DNA of 39,341 nucleotides from Vicinamibacteraceae bacterium (GCA_012271265.1 JAAXGQ010000026.1:1-39341); one strand, 5' to 3'. Positions 26,054 to 35,781 are shown, counted from the first letter of the stretch. Numbers and translations are program-made. The notes: a model not told the origin generated them from the letters alone.

Positions 26054-28524
26054 CGAAGTCACCGACCGGCATTCTGACCGCGCTGGGGCTTGCCGCCCTG
26101 CCCGTCACGGCGGAAGCCCAGTGGACAAACCGCTATCCGAAGCTCAGCGGGTACTCCCACCACGTCTATGTGGAGGGTTTCGAGCTCCCCACCGTCGCGG
26201 CGGGGCCGACCGATCCGGCTCCTTCGCCGGACGGCAGCGCGATCGCGATTTCGGCGCGGGGATGGCTTTGGCTGCTCGATCCCGCGACCGGCGTGGCGCG
26301 TCGGGTGACGAGCGGGCCGGCCCTCGACACCCGCCCGAGCTGGCGCCCCGACGGCGGGGCTCTCGCCTTCCTGCGCGATGACAGCCGCAGCCTGTCCATC
26401 TGGACGCTCGACCTCGAGACCGGCGAGGAGACGCTGCTGTTCGAGGACGAGGCGATCGTGCTCGACCCGGCGTGGGCTCCGGACGGGGAGACCCTCTACT
26501 TCAGCGCCGCGACGGCCGGCGATCTCGACATCTGGAGGCTGAGCCTGGAGACCGGCGAGCCTGCCCGGGTCACCACGCACCGGGGTCTCGAACTGCGGCC
26601 GCAGCCCTTTCCGGACGGCTCGCTCGTGTACCTCGGGAAGGGCCGATCCGCGCCCGACTCGGTTGTGATCCGCGCTCCCGACGGAACGGAGCGCACCCTG
26701 CGGATGGAGTCCATCGCTTCCCAGGCCCGACCCGGAGGCGACCCGCACGGCGGGATGCTGGCGCTGAACTGGCCGGCCGGGGACGGAGGCGATGGCTACC
26801 GGCTGCTCCTGCTCGACCCGGCGAATCCCGACCCGATCGAGATCGTCGCCGCCCGGGGTTTGCCGCTCACGCCGACCTTCACCGCCGACGGGAGCTCCGT
26901 GGTCTACGCCGAGGCAGATGAGGCGGAGCGCTTCCACCTCTTCCAGGCGAGCACCGGCGGGGGGCCGGTCGAGGAGATTCCGGTGCGGAGTTGGGACTTC
27001 GGCGTTCCGACCGCGCGGGTGCGGATCACGACCCGCATGGCCGGTGGGGCCGCGGCGGTCCCCGCGCGCCTTGAGGTGATCGATCCGGGCGGACATCCGA
27101 CGGTCACCCCGGAGGTCTTCCCGCGCTTCGACGGAACGCACGGGCGCATCTACTTCCCCTCGCCAGGGGTCGTGGAGGTGGACGTGCCGGCGGCGCCTGG
27201 TGGAGACGTTCGGATCACCGCCACCCGAGGCTTCTCCAGCGCTCCGGTGACCGCGCGGGTTCCCGTGACTCCGGGTGAAACGGCAAGCGTCGAGCTGGAG
27301 TTCGAGACGATCTGGGATGCGCGCGAGGCCGGGTACCGCTCCGGGGACCATCATTTCCATCTGAACTACGGCGGGCCGGTGCAGCTCGACCCCGACGACC
27401 TCGAGCTGCTCCTGGCCAGTGAGGATCTCGACATCGGCACCCCGCTGATGGCGAACCTTCACCATCGCCGGAACGACACCGAGTTCTTCGCCGACCGCCG
27501 GGTCGACCGCGTGCCGGCGGTTCTCTTCGGGCAGGAAATCCGCTCCCACTTTCTTGGCCACCTGGGTCTGATCGGCATCGAGAGCGCCTTCTGGCCCTGG
27601 TTCTGGGGCCCCGGGTATCCGATCTACGCCGACGATGACCGTCCGAACCTCGACGCGCTCGCCCACTCCCGCGGCCAGAACGGGGTGAGCGCGTACATGC
27701 ACCCGGTCTCGATCCCCGATCCCTTCGGCAGCGAACCGGGGCTGGGCGCGATCCCGATCATGCTCGTCCCGGATGTGGTCCTTGGCGACGTGGACTCGCT
27801 CGAAGTGGCGTGCCTGTGGACGAGTGAAGAAGGGACCGCCGCCGTCTGGCATCGGGCGCTGAATCTGGGCATCCCCCTGGCAGCTTCCGCCGGGACGGAC
27901 GTGATGCTCGACTACCACCGCACGATGGCCGTCGGCGCGGTCCGCATCTACGTGGAGGCGCCGGGACCTTTCCGGATCGGTCCCTATCTCGAGGGCTTGC
28001 GGGCTGGCCGCAGCTTCATCACCAGCGGCCCGCTGCTCGACTTCCGGCTGGCCGGCGAACGGCCCGGCGGCGCCGTGGACCTGGCCGGCGCCTCCGCCCC
28101 GTGGACCCTTCTCCTGGCTTCCACCGGTTCGGTCGGACAGGTGGACCTGATCGTGAACGGGGAGGTGGTGGAGACCCTTCCGGGACTGGAAGGAGCCGGA
28201 AAGCGGGAGCTCTCCGGCTCGCTCGATCTCCCCTCCGGCGGCTGGGTCTCGGTGCGCGCCCACGGCGGCGAAGAGAGCTGGCCGGGGATGAACGGTTCCG
28301 TCTTCGCCCAGACCTCCCCGGTCTGGATCGGACAGGTGGGCAGCACGGAGCCGCAGGCTGCAAGAAGGGCCGCCGCCGACCTGCTGGCGGCGCTCGAAGT
28401 CGCCGAGGCGCGCGTCATCGCCCGTTACGGCGAGACCCCCGTCCCCCGCATCCTCGAGCGCTACGCAACCGCCCGCGCCCGCCTCCTCGAACTCGGCGCT
28501 CCCGCCGACGGCGGCTCCCGGTAG
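26050..28524 (+). CDS. Secreted TolB-propeller plus CehA/McbA-type metallohydrolase
   Basis: An 824-residue exported protein with a Sec signal peptide (likely cut after AEA, before QWTNRYP). Residues ~45-340 form a TolB-like WD40 propeller with repeats such as PAWAPDGETLYFSA and PSWRPDGGALAFL. A beta-rich linker follows. From about 430, DHHFHLNYGG opens a PHP-type domain resembling CehA/McbA hydrolases, with MANLHHRRND, YMHPVSIPDP and SAGTDVML supplying possible metal ligands. The C-terminus is another beta domain. The substrate is unknown. GGAGAA precedes the ATG, and the ATGA overlap couples it to the DUF1445 gene. Confidence 0.82.
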   Translation: MTKSPTGILTALGLAALPVTAEAQWTNRYPKLSGYSHHVYVEGFELPTVAAGPTDPAPSPDGSAIAISARGWLWLLDPATGVARRVTSGPALDTRPSWRPDGGALAFLRDDSRSLSIWTLDLETGEETLLFEDEAIVLDPAWAPDGETLYFSAATAGDLDIWRLSLETGEPARVTTHRGLELRPQPFPDGSLVYLGKGRSAPDSVVIRAPDGTERTLRMESIASQARPGGDPHGGMLALNWPAGDGGDGYRLLLLDPANPDPIEIVAARGLPLTPTFTADGSSVVYAEADEAERFHLFQASTGGGPVEEIPVRSWDFGVPTARVRITTRMAGGAAAVPARLEVIDPGGHPTVTPEVFPRFDGTHGRIYFPSPGVVEVDVPAAPGGDVRITATRGFSSAPVTARVPVTPGETASVELEFETIWDAREAGYRSGDHHFHLNYGGPVQLDPDDLELLLASEDLDIGTPLMANLHHRRNDTEFFADRRVDRVPAVLFGQEIRSHFLGHLGLIGIESAFWPWFWGPGYPIYADDDRPNLDALAHSRGQNGVSAYMHPVSIPDPFGSEPGLGAIPIMLVPDVVLGDVDSLEVACLWTSEEGTAAVWHRALNLGIPLAASAGTDVMLDYHRTMAVGAVRIYVEAPGPFRIGPYLEGLRAGRSFITSGPLLDFRLAGERPGGAVDLAGASAPWTLLLASTGSVGQVDLIVNGEVVETLPGLEGAGKRELSGSLDLPSGGWVSVRAHGGEESWPGMNGSVFAQTSPVWIGQVGSTEPQAARRAAADLLAALEVAEARVIARYGETPVPRILERYATARARLLELGAPADGGSR

Positions 28525-28532
28525 CTTCGCAT

Positions 28533-28578
28533 CCCGAAGCGGCCGCGCGGGCCCGCTGAGAACCCGGGCGGCTTCGGG
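28533..28578. terminator. Hairpin between convergent genes, first
   Basis: CCCGAAG (28533-28539) pairs with CTTCGGG (28572-28578), with further GC pairing inside (CGCGGG against CCCGGG). It starts nine bases after the stop of the CehA-type gene. Confidence 0.5.
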
Positions 28579-28596
28579 AAGCGGCAGTCCGGCATC

Positions 28597-28623
28597 TCTC
28601 GCCCTTTGGCGCCTCGGGCGAGA
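28597..28623. terminator. Hairpin between convergent genes, second
   Basis: TCTCGCCC (28597-28604) and GGGCGAGA (28616-28623) form an 8-bp perfect stem with an 11-base loop. It lies eight bases past the stop of the GntP gene on the minus strand, so it probably ends that transcript. Confidence 0.5.
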
Positions 28624-28630
28624 AGCCTGC

Positions 28631-29989
28631 TCAGCCGAGGGGGAGGAGGGTGGCGAGGAGAAGGACCTGGAGGAGGCCGAGGACGCCGACCGTGGCGGCG
28701 GCGGCGGTCCAGGTGCGGAAGGTGTCGGCTTCGCCGAAGCCCGCCATCCGGCCTACGACCCAGAATCCGCTGTCGTTCATCCACGACGCGATCATCGAAC
28801 CGAAGCCGATCGCGGCGAAGAGATAGCCGGGGTGGAAGGCGAGCGTGGAGAGGTCCCCCACCATCGAGGTCACGATCGCGGATCCGGTGAGGATGGCGAC
28901 CGTTCCGGAGCCCTGGGCGATCTTCAGCACCGCCGCGATCCCGGCGGCGAGAAGCAGGACCACCGGTCCGCCGCCCTCCCCGGAAAGACCAGCGAGCGTC
29001 CCGGCGATGCCGGTCCCGGCCAGCGCCCGGCCGAAGGCCCCGCCGGCGGCGGTGATCAGGATGATCGGGCCGGCCTCGGAGATGGCGTTTCCGAATGATC
29101 CGAGCAGCTTTGCGAGGGAGGGCCGCCGCACCCGCCAGACGATGGCGGCGGCAGCGGCGGCGGCCACGAGCAGCGCGGCGTTCCGGTGGCCGAGAGCGAG
29201 GATCCAGCCCCCGCCCGGAAGCGAGTCGGCAAGGCCGGACGCCGTAAGCGCCGAGGCCGCGCTCATCAGGGCCACCGGCAGCACGACGGGCAGGAGGGAC
29301 AGGACAAGGCCGGGGCGCTTCGCCGTGGTCCGACCGGGGCCGGAGGGCTCGGGCGCCTCCGGACCCGGCGCCGGGTCGCCAGGCTGTAGCCAGAGAGGCG
29401 CCGCAAGGAGCACCACCGTCACCGGGAGCACGCCCAGGAGCAATCCGAACCCGACGGCGGTTCCCAGGGGAAGCCCGAGCTGGTCCGCCATGCCCAGCGG
29501 GCCCGGCGTTGGGGGGACGAGGGAATGGGTCGCGACCGCGCCAGCGCAGATGGCGGTCACGAACAGCGGATACCGGCCGGGCGCCCGCCTCGCGAGGGCG
29601 CGGGCAAGCGGAATGAGCAGGAAGAAAACGGTGTCGAAAAACACCGGGACGGACAGCACGTAGCCGGCCGCCGCGAGCGCCCACGCCGCCCGGCGGGGAC
29701 CGAAGGCGGCGAGGAGCGCCGCCGCGATGCGGTCCGCGGCGCCGCTTCGCAGGAGGCAGTCGCCGATCACGGCGGCGAGGGCAATGGCGATTCCGATCGC
29801 TCCCACGACCTGGCCGAAGTCGGCCCCGACCTGGTCGAGCGTCGAGAGCAGCCGGGCGGCCGGGGCCTCATCCGAGGGCGCGAGCGCGCCGGTGAGGATG
29901 GCGCCGAGGATCAGCGCGAGGAACGGATGGAGCCGCAGGGCGCCGATCGCGACGGCGACGAACAGCGCTCCGCCGAGGACCGCGATCAA
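28631..29989 (-). CDS. GntP family permease
   Basis: A 452-residue membrane protein with about a dozen hydrophobic segments. SVPVFFDTVFFLLIPLARAL and THSLVPPTPGPLGMADQLG are signatures of the GntP gluconate:H+ symporter family, and the C-terminal FGSMIASWMNDSGFWV block also fits. The family imports gluconate and related sugar acids, but the true substrate cannot be inferred. The start is TTG behind a GAGGTGA ribosome-binding site. It follows the M24 peptidase gene by 60 bases on the same strand. Confidence 0.9.
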   Translation of the reverse strand: MIAVLGGALFVAVAIGALRLHPFLALILGAILTGALAPSDEAPAARLLSTLDQVGADFGQVVGAIGIAIALAAVIGDCLLRSGAADRIAAALLAAFGPRRAAWALAAAGYVLSVPVFFDTVFFLLIPLARALARRAPGRYPLFVTAICAGAVATHSLVPPTPGPLGMADQLGLPLGTAVGFGLLLGVLPVTVVLLAAPLWLQPGDPAPGPEAPEPSGPGRTTAKRPGLVLSLLPVVLPVALMSAASALTASGLADSLPGGGWILALGHRNAALLVAAAAAAAIVWRVRRPSLAKLLGSFGNAISEAGPIILITAAGGAFGRALAGTGIAGTLAGLSGEGGGPVVLLLAAGIAAVLKIAQGSGTVAILTGSAIVTSMVGDLSTLAFHPGYLFAAIGFGSMIASWMNDSGFWVVGRMAGFGEADTFRTWTAAAATVGVLGLLQVLLLATLLPLG

Positions 29990-30049
29990 CCGGCCGTCAC
30001 CTCAGGCGCACGGGGGCGGAGGCCCGGGACGGGGTCAGGGCGCGGTGGG

Positions 30050-31456
30050 TCAGCGGGGGCGGGGGATCAGCAGCAGCCGCTCCATCCGGGGGTCGATGTA
30101 CCAGGTGGACTCACCGTCGAAGAGGGCGTCTTCCTCCAGGGCGATGCGCACATCCTGGCCATCCCACTCGGGTATCGGCACGCGGGCGTTCAGTTCGATG
30201 GAGTGCGCGCTCATCGGGAAGAGTGGGTAGTCGCCCTTCCCTGGCACCCCGTCCTGGCGGTCCCAGAGGCCGATCGTCGGGCCCGCCCCGTGGCCGTGGT
30301 AGCCAATGGGGTGGGTGTAGATCGAGGCCCGGATGCCCTCCTCTTCCGCCTGCGCCAGCGCCGCGGCGAGGATTTCGTTTCCGGTGCGGCCGCTGACGAA
30401 CTCGTCGGTCAGGATGTCCTGCAGGCGATTCCCCGTGGAAAACGCTTCCTGGAGGCCGGGCGGGGCGTCGGTTTCTCCGGGGCGCAGCACGTAGGCGTGC
30501 ATCTGGGTGTCGGTGTTGAGCCGCAGGTAGGTGATGCCGAAGTCCACGTGGATCAGGTCCCCCGGCAGGATCACGTCCGGCGGCGGTCGCGACGAGAAGT
30601 CCCCCTGGCTCCCCTCGTCGCCGCCGAACATGGCGCCCTCGCGGCGCTGCACCGACACACCGGGCTGGAACCAGGTCTGGAGCTTCAACTCGCGGATTCG
30701 CTCGCGGTACCACCAGGAAAGGTCCTGCGTCGTGGTGACCCCGGGCTGGATGGCGCGCTCCGAGAGGCCCTCGGAGATGATGGTGCGGGCCAGCCGCACG
30801 ATGCCCGGATAGACGGCCATTTCCTCCGGGGTCCGGGTTTCCAGCCAGGCGATGGCGAGCGTCTCGGCGTCGTGGAGCCGGCTCGCGAGGTCGGGGCCGA
30901 GCGCCTCGACGAGCGCTTCGTACTCCGTTGCCGTGAGTCCGTCGGCCAGCCCGAAGTCCCGTGACCGGTTCAGGCCGATCTTCTGCGGAGCGCGTTCCCG
31001 GACCAGCTCGGCAACCCGCGCCCACTGGTCCGGTTCCGTCTCCGGATTCCAGGCGCCCGGAATGCCCCCGATGTCATATCGGGCCACCGCCAGCCGTTCC
31101 ACCCCTTCCTCCGGGCCCCGGTCATGGAAGAGAAGCACTGTCCGCCGCCGGGCCGCCAGCCAGGTGTAGGGAAGCATGGTGCGGATGACCGGATCCTCGT
31201 TGTACTCCCGGGCCGCCACGATCCACAGGTCGACCCCGTCGCGGCGCATGATCTCCGGAAGCACGGTCTGGAAGCGGATTTCCAGCCAGCGGTCCACCAG
31301 CGCCGCCCGCTCCCGCATCGGGAGGATCCTCGGGGCGTCCTGGGCAGCCGCGCCGCCCTCGGGCAGGATGCCCGCGGCGAGCGCGGCAAGGACGACGAGG
31401 GCCTGGCGCCGGAACCGCCGGTCCGGGAAGCGGGACGATGTGGCAGGCGGGCGCAT
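30050..31456 (-). CDS. Exported M24 family metallopeptidase (Xaa-Pro aminopeptidase-like)
   Basis: A 468-residue protein of the pita-bread fold. Candidate dinuclear metal ligands are Asp305 (VDFGITY), Asp316 (LNTDTQM), His387 (GYHGHGAGP), Glu421 (SIELNA) and a Glu near 441. The N-terminal creatinase-like domain spans ~50-210. The N-terminus has FPDRRFRRQALVVLAALAAG and probably directs export, possibly by Tat. The frame stays open ~880 bases upstream, but that part is antisense to the acyl-CoA dehydrogenase gene. GAGGAG seven bases before ATG 31456 sets the start. Related exported M24 proteins are often annotated as Xaa-Pro aminopeptidase; the specificity is unproven. Confidence 0.88.
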   Translation of the reverse strand: MRPPATSSRFPDRRFRRQALVVLAALAAGILPEGGAAAQDAPRILPMRERAALVDRWLEIRFQTVLPEIMRRDGVDLWIVAAREYNEDPVIRTMLPYTWLAARRRTVLLFHDRGPEEGVERLAVARYDIGGIPGAWNPETEPDQWARVAELVRERAPQKIGLNRSRDFGLADGLTATEYEALVEALGPDLASRLHDAETLAIAWLETRTPEEMAVYPGIVRLARTIISEGLSERAIQPGVTTTQDLSWWYRERIRELKLQTWFQPGVSVQRREGAMFGGDEGSQGDFSSRPPPDVILPGDLIHVDFGITYLRLNTDTQMHAYVLRPGETDAPPGLQEAFSTGNRLQDILTDEFVSGRTGNEILAAALAQAEEEGIRASIYTHPIGYHGHGAGPTIGLWDRQDGVPGKGDYPLFPMSAHSIELNARVPIPEWDGQDVRIALEEDALFDGESTWYIDPRMERLLLIPRPR

Positions 31457-31653
31457 GGGCTGGCTCCTCGGGCGAAGGCGTGGTGTCTGGAGGCGCGGGG
31501 AAACGGGTGGGCAGGATACCGATCGTGCCGGCGCCCACGTCGGGCTGCGGCGGGGCCCGTACGGACGGCGCGCCTCCGGAGAACACGTCTCGCCAGCAGA
31601 ACGGACCCCCACCAGGAGACATGGTGCGCTCGATGGGATGCCGGCGGTTCCTG

Positions 31654-32868
31654 TCAGAGATCGAGGCCGCGAGCGATCGTCAGGAGCTGCATGTTCGCCG
31701 CTCCCTCGTAGATCGTCCCGGCCTTGGCGTCCCGCCAGAGGCGGCCGGCGGGGCAGTCGGTCGTGTAGCCGGCTCCGCCGTGGACCTCGATGGCCAGCGA
31801 GGTCACGGCCTCCGCGGCGCGCTGGGCGGTCAGCTTGGCCATGGCCGCGGCGTAGCGGGTCTCGCCCCCGGTGTCCGCCAGCCGGGCCGCGTTCCAGGTG
31901 AGGAGACGGGCGGTTTCCACCTCCCGGGCCGCCTCGGCGAGCGAAAAGGCCACGGCCTGATTCCGCCCGATCGGTTTCCCGAAGGCCTTCCGCTTCCGGG
32001 CGTAGTCGACGGCCAACTCCAGCGCCGCTTGGGCGATGCCCACCAGCTGCGCGGCAATGCCGATCCGGCCTTCGTTCAGGAGCGCCATGGCCAGCCGGCG
32101 CCCCTCTCCCACTTCCCCCAGCCGATCCTCGGTCCGGACGAGGCAGTCCTTCAGGAACAGCGGGCAGGTGCTCGAAGCCAACAGACCCAGTTTCTTCTCC
32201 GGCGGCCCCACTGTCAGCCCCGGGTTGTCGCGGCGAACCAGGAACGCGGTGATCCCTTCCCGCTGTTCCCCGGATTCGGGAGCCACGCGGGCGAAGACCA
32301 GGAAAAGGCCGGCTTCGCGCGCTCCGGAAACCCACGCCTTGGCGCCGTTCAGCCGGTGGCCCTCGGGGACCCTCCCCGCCCGTGTCGAAAGCGCGAAGGC
32401 GTCGCTCCCCGCGTGTGCTTCGGAGAGAGAGAACGCCCCGAGGAGGCGCCCCGAGGCCAGTTGCGGCAGGTAGTGGAAGCGCTGCCGGCGATTCCCGAAG
32501 GTGTTCAGGGCTCCGACCAGCAGGGTGTTATGCACGTCGACCAGAAGCGCAACCGAAGCGTCGAAGCGCGCGAGCGCTTCCACCGTCAACGCCGTGTGAA
32601 ACAGGCCCATCCCGCTTCCGCCCATCTGCTCCGGCGCCTGGACGCCGAAGAAGCCGTACTCGGCCAGGAGGCGGATCAACTCCGGGGCGATGGCCCCGGA
32701 GCGCTCCATGGCGTCCGCCCTCGGCCCGACCTCGGCCCTGGCTACCTGGTAAGCCGCGCCAAAGTGCAACCGGTCCAGCTCGTTCAGGACGCTGAGCGGG
32801 TTCGTGTCCGGGTGCTGCGGCAGCGGCTCGGTCTGGGCGACCGGAGTCTGGAATACCTGCACCGACAT
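31654..32868 (-). CDS. Acyl-CoA dehydrogenase (short/branched-chain type)
   Basis: A 404-residue FAD enzyme that introduces the alpha-beta double bond into acyl-CoA and passes electrons to ETF. FSLSEAHAGSDA is the FAD/substrate block. Glu388 in TIYEGAANMQLL sits where short- and branched-chain members carry the catalytic base. RKAFGKPIGRNQAV and IEVHGGAGYT are also typical. It lies 24 bases behind the fused E1 gene, so oxidation of isobutyryl-, isovaleryl- or 2-methylbutyryl-CoA from branched-chain amino acids is a reasonable inference. Confidence 0.93.
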   Translation of the reverse strand: MSVQVFQTPVAQTEPLPQHPDTNPLSVLNELDRLHFGAAYQVARAEVGPRADAMERSGAIAPELIRLLAEYGFFGVQAPEQMGGSGMGLFHTALTVEALARFDASVALLVDVHNTLLVGALNTFGNRRQRFHYLPQLASGRLLGAFSLSEAHAGSDAFALSTRAGRVPEGHRLNGAKAWVSGAREAGLFLVFARVAPESGEQREGITAFLVRRDNPGLTVGPPEKKLGLLASSTCPLFLKDCLVRTEDRLGEVGEGRRLAMALLNEGRIGIAAQLVGIAQAALELAVDYARKRKAFGKPIGRNQAVAFSLAEAAREVETARLLTWNAARLADTGGETRYAAAMAKLTAQRAAEAVTSLAIEVHGGAGYTTDCPAGRLWRDAKAGTIYEGAANMQLLTIARGLDL

Positions 32869-32892
32869 GGCGTCGGAACCGGTCGAAGCCGA

Positions 32893-35136
32893 TCAGTACT
32901 CCGCCAGGCGGCGGATCTCGCGCACGAGGTCCTCGCGCTGCGGCAGCATGGCCCGCTCCAGGCTGGGGCAGTAGCCCACCCAGGCGTCCCTGGCGGCGAC
33001 CCGCCGGACCGGGGCGTCCAGATCATCGAACAGTTCGTCGGCGATCCGGGCCGCGATCTCGGCCCCATACCCGAAGCTGCGGCTCTCTTCGTAGGCGACA
33101 AGGGCCCGGTTGGTGCGCCGGACGCTCTCCGCGATGGCTTCCCAGTCGTAGGGGGCGAGGGAACGGAGATCCAGGATCTCCACCGCAATCCCCTCGTGCG
33201 CCACCTCGCGCGCCGCGACTTCGGCGCGGTGGGTCAGCGCGCCGAACGTCACCAGGGTCAGGTCATCGCCGGGCCTCACGGTCCGCGCCTTCCCGAAGGG
33301 AATCATGAAGTCCGGCCCGGGATCGGGGCTCTTGTTATAGGTCTGGCGGTAGAGGTGCTTGTGCTCGAAGAAGATGACCGGATCGTCGCAGCGGATGGCC
33401 GTCCGCAGCAGGCCCGCAGCGTCCAGCGCGGTCGCCGGCATGACCACCCGCAATCCCGGCAGGTGGGCGAAGAGCGTCTCGGCGGACTGACTGTGGTAGA
33501 CGGCGCCGCCGGTGACGTAGCCGCCGGCCGGGACCCGCATCACCACCGGAGCCGACCACTGGCCGTTCGCCCGCCAGCGCAAGCTGGCCAGCTCGTTGCG
33601 GATCTGCATGTAGGCGGGCCAGATGTAGTCCAGGAACTGGATTTCCACGACCGGCCGCAGGCCGCGCGTGGCCATGCCCACGGCGCTGCCGACGATTGTC
33701 GCTTCCGCGAGCGGCGTGTTGAATACCCGGTCCGATCCGAACTCCCGCTGGAGTCCCTGGGTGACCTTGAAGACGCCGCCCTTTCCCCGGACCTCGCGCA
33801 AGGCTCTCTCACGACTCGCGTCGGCCACGTCCTGGCCGAAGACGAGGACCCGCCGGTCGCGCGCCAACTCGGCGCGCAGCACCGAGTTGATCAGGTTCAC
33901 CATCGTGCCCGGCCTGGCTCCCGGCTCGAAGCGCGGCGCAGTCTCGAACGCCGCGGAGCAGGGGTCCACGTCGGGGCTGTAGAGATGGTCGAGGCAGCTC
34001 TCCGGCTCCGGCCACGGCGCCCGGATGGCTTCGGCGGCGGCCTCGGCGACTTCGGCCCGGATGCGCTCCTGCTGGGCGTCGAGTTCTGCCTTCGTGGCCA
34101 CTCCCGAGGCGACGAGCTCGGCGGCGAGCCGCTTGACCGGGTCCTTCCGGAGGTCCGCCTCCCGTTCTTCCCGGATCCGGTATTCCCGATCGTCGTCAGA
34201 GACCGAGTGGGACCCGTACCGCACCACGTGAGCGTGGACCAGGGCCGGTCCTTCGCCGGAACGGGCGTGGGCGAAGGCCTCGCGCATCGCCCGATAGGCG
34301 GCTTCGTAGTCGCACCCGTCGCACTCGATGACCTTGAAGTGGGGGAACCCCTGCACCAGGCCGGCGATGCCGCCGCCGGCAGTCTGGTGCTCCACCGGGA
34401 CCGAAATCGCGTACTCGTTGTCCTCGATGAGGAACACCACCGGCAGCCGGCGCAGCGACGCGGTGTTGAGCGCCTCCCAGAACTCGCCCTCGCTGGTGGC
34501 CCCGTCGCCGCCGCAGACCAGGGTGACCGCTTCCGCGTCGGCCACCGTCGCGAGACCCGGAATCGGGTGACGCACGAGGTAGCGGGCGGCGTGCGCGGCC
34601 CCGACCGCATGGAGGAACTGGGTCCCGACGCAGCTCGACTGGGGGAGCATCGGCGTGCCCGGCTTGGCGAAGTGGCACGGCATCTGCCGGGCGCCGGAGC
34701 TGGGATCGGCGGCGGCCCCCCACGACCCGAAGAACTGCTCCTTCGCCGTGACGCCGAGGCGCACCGCGAGCGCCCGGTCGCGGTAGTAGGTGTAGGCGTG
34801 ATCGACGCCCGGACGGATGAAGGCCGCGGCGGCGGCGCCAAGGGCCTCGTGCCCGCTGGAGTTGATCTGGAAGAAGGCCTTGTTCTGCCGCTTCAGGCTG
34901 GCTTCACGGGCGTCGATCTCCCGTGACGTGAGCATGGCCCGGTAGGCCTCGCGGAGTTCCTCCGCGGAGGGCCCGGGGCCCGTCGAAAGCGCGGGGTCGG
35001 CAGTCGGAAGTTCCTCGCTCTCCTGCGGTCTCCCGTTTCCGGGGCGCCCTTCGGGGGCGGCTCCGTTGCCGCGCGGTCCCGCCCGGCCGAGCCCGAGCAC
35101 GCCCGAGGAGGCGCCGTCGCGAAGTTTCGGAGACAC
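32893..35136 (-). CDS. Fused alpha-beta E1 of branched-chain 2-oxo acid dehydrogenase
   Basis: A 747-residue thiamine-diphosphate enzyme. The alpha part (~60-400) has the TPP motif GDG (210-212) to Asn240, around [17 protein letters not shown], and the phosphorylation-loop-like [15 protein letters not shown]. The beta part (~410-747) starts with [13 protein letters not shown] and has [35 protein letters not shown] and [20 protein letters not shown]. Subunits are separate in most bacteria and fused in some lineages. It decarboxylates branched 2-oxo acids and transfers the acyl group to the lipoyl E2. Neither E2 nor E3 is here. The ~55 N-terminal residues are low-complexity and the GTG start is uncertain. 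Confidence 0.92.
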   Translation of the reverse strand: MSPKLRDGASSGVLGLGRAGPRGNGAAPEGRPGNGRPQESEELPTADPALSTGPGPSAEELREAYRAMLTSREIDAREASLKRQNKAFFQINSSGHEALGAAAAAFIRPGVDHAYTYYRDRALAVRLGVTAKEQFFGSWGAAADPSSGARQMPCHFAKPGTPMLPQSSCVGTQFLHAVGAAHAARYLVRHPIPGLATVADAEAVTLVCGGDGATSEGEFWEALNTASLRRLPVVFLIEDNEYAISVPVEHQTAGGGIAGLVQGFPHFKVIECDGCDYEAAYRAMREAFAHARSGEGPALVHAHVVRYGSHSVSDDDREYRIREEREADLRKDPVKRLAAELVASGVATKAELDAQQERIRAEVAEAAAEAIRAPWPEPESCLDHLYSPDVDPCSAAFETAPRFEPGARPGTMVNLINSVLRAELARDRRVLVFGQDVADASRERALREVRGKGGVFKVTQGLQREFGSDRVFNTPLAEATIVGSAVGMATRGLRPVVEIQFLDYIWPAYMQIRNELASLRWRANGQWSAPVVMRVPAGGYVTGGAVYHSQSAETLFAHLPGLRVVMPATALDAAGLLRTAIRCDDPVIFFEHKHLYRQTYNKSPDPGPDFMIPFGKARTVRPGDDLTLVTFGALTHRAEVAAREVAHEGIAVEILDLRSLAPYDWEAIAESVRRTNRALVAYEESRSFGYGAEIAARIADELFDDLDAPVRRVAARDAWVGYCPSLERAMLPQREDLVREIRRLAEY

Positions 35137-35310
35137 GCGGAATCTGACTCTGCTCAGTTCATCCGGACGCTGGTCCCGAAGCCGGAGAAGAAGCGATGCG
35201 GGAGCGGAATGACGTCAGGCAGGCCCGGACGGGAAATCCTAGCAATGGCGAACGACGGCCGCCGGTGCGGCGGACCGGAACGAGGCGACGACCAGCGCCG
35301 GAACTCCCGG
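35137..35310. other. 174-base gap between the fused E1 and ferredoxin genes
   Basis: No gene is supported. On the minus strand a short reading frame ends at 35154 with [20 protein letters not shown], faintly like the last strand of an outer-membrane barrel, but nothing upstream in that frame supports a gene. No promoter stands out. Confidence 0.3.
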
Positions 35311-35781
35311 CTAGCCGCTTTGAGCCGGTCGGGTCCGAGCCGGTCGGGGCGCCGGGCGCCGCGCCGGGCGCCGGCGAGGCCGGGCCGGCCGCTTCGTGAC
35401 GATCCGCACCTTGTCCGGGGGAGCCAGCGCTGCGCCCGGCTTCTTGTGGTACTCGCGGTACTCGAACGTCCGGTCGCGCTCGCGCGCCAGCCGCATCCCC
35501 TCGTCGTAGGGGAACATGTGGACCGCGTCGTAGTCCGCGGGGCAGAACTCGGCGCACTTCTGACAGCCGATACAGGTCTCGGTGTTGACCTCGCACACTT
35601 CGCCCACGGCCCCCGCTTCGGGGTCGGGCACCAGGGTGATGCAATCCAGCACCGGACAGACCGCGATGCACATCTCGCAGCCACGGCCAAAACACTTGCC
35701 GTGGTCGACGTAGGCGAGCAGCTTCGGCTTGCGGAGCGGCGGCCCGACAAGCAGCCCGGTGGCCGGATCCTTCTTGGGCAT
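35311..35781 (-). CDS. Ferredoxin with two [4Fe-4S] clusters and a basic tail
   Basis: A 156-residue electron carrier. Cluster motifs are Cys30-x4-Cys35-x2-Cys38-x3-Cys42-Pro and Cys70-x2-Cys73-x2-Cys76-x3-Cys80-Pro, with extra Cys47 and Cys63. The first motif has an insertion relative to CxxCxxCxxxCP. After residue ~125 the protein becomes a Pro/Arg-rich tail (RPARPRRRPARRP) made from a GC-rich simple repeat. It is the first gene of the minus-strand group with the fused E1 and acyl-CoA dehydrogenase, 174 bases ahead of E1, and diverges from ispH. Its redox partner is unknown. Confidence 0.85.
   Translation of the reverse strand: MPKKDPATGLLVGPPLRKPKLLAYVDHGKCFGRGCEMCIAVCPVLDCITLVPDPEAGAVGEVCEVNTETCIGCQKCAEFCPADYDAVHMFPYDEGMRLARERDRTFEYREYHKKPGAALAPPDKVRIVTKRPARPRRRPARRPAPRPARTRPAQSG

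Noticed and set aside
31457-32335. Upstream extension of the M24 peptidase frame
   Set aside because: It overlaps the acyl-CoA dehydrogenase gene in another frame. A signal peptide and a ribosome-binding site mark 31456 as the true start.
31438-34926. Very long plus-strand open frame (1,162 codons) opposite the acyl-CoA dehydrogenase and E1 genes
   Set aside because: It is the antisense shadow of two well-conserved genes in high-GC DNA. The translation is low-complexity and matches no family.
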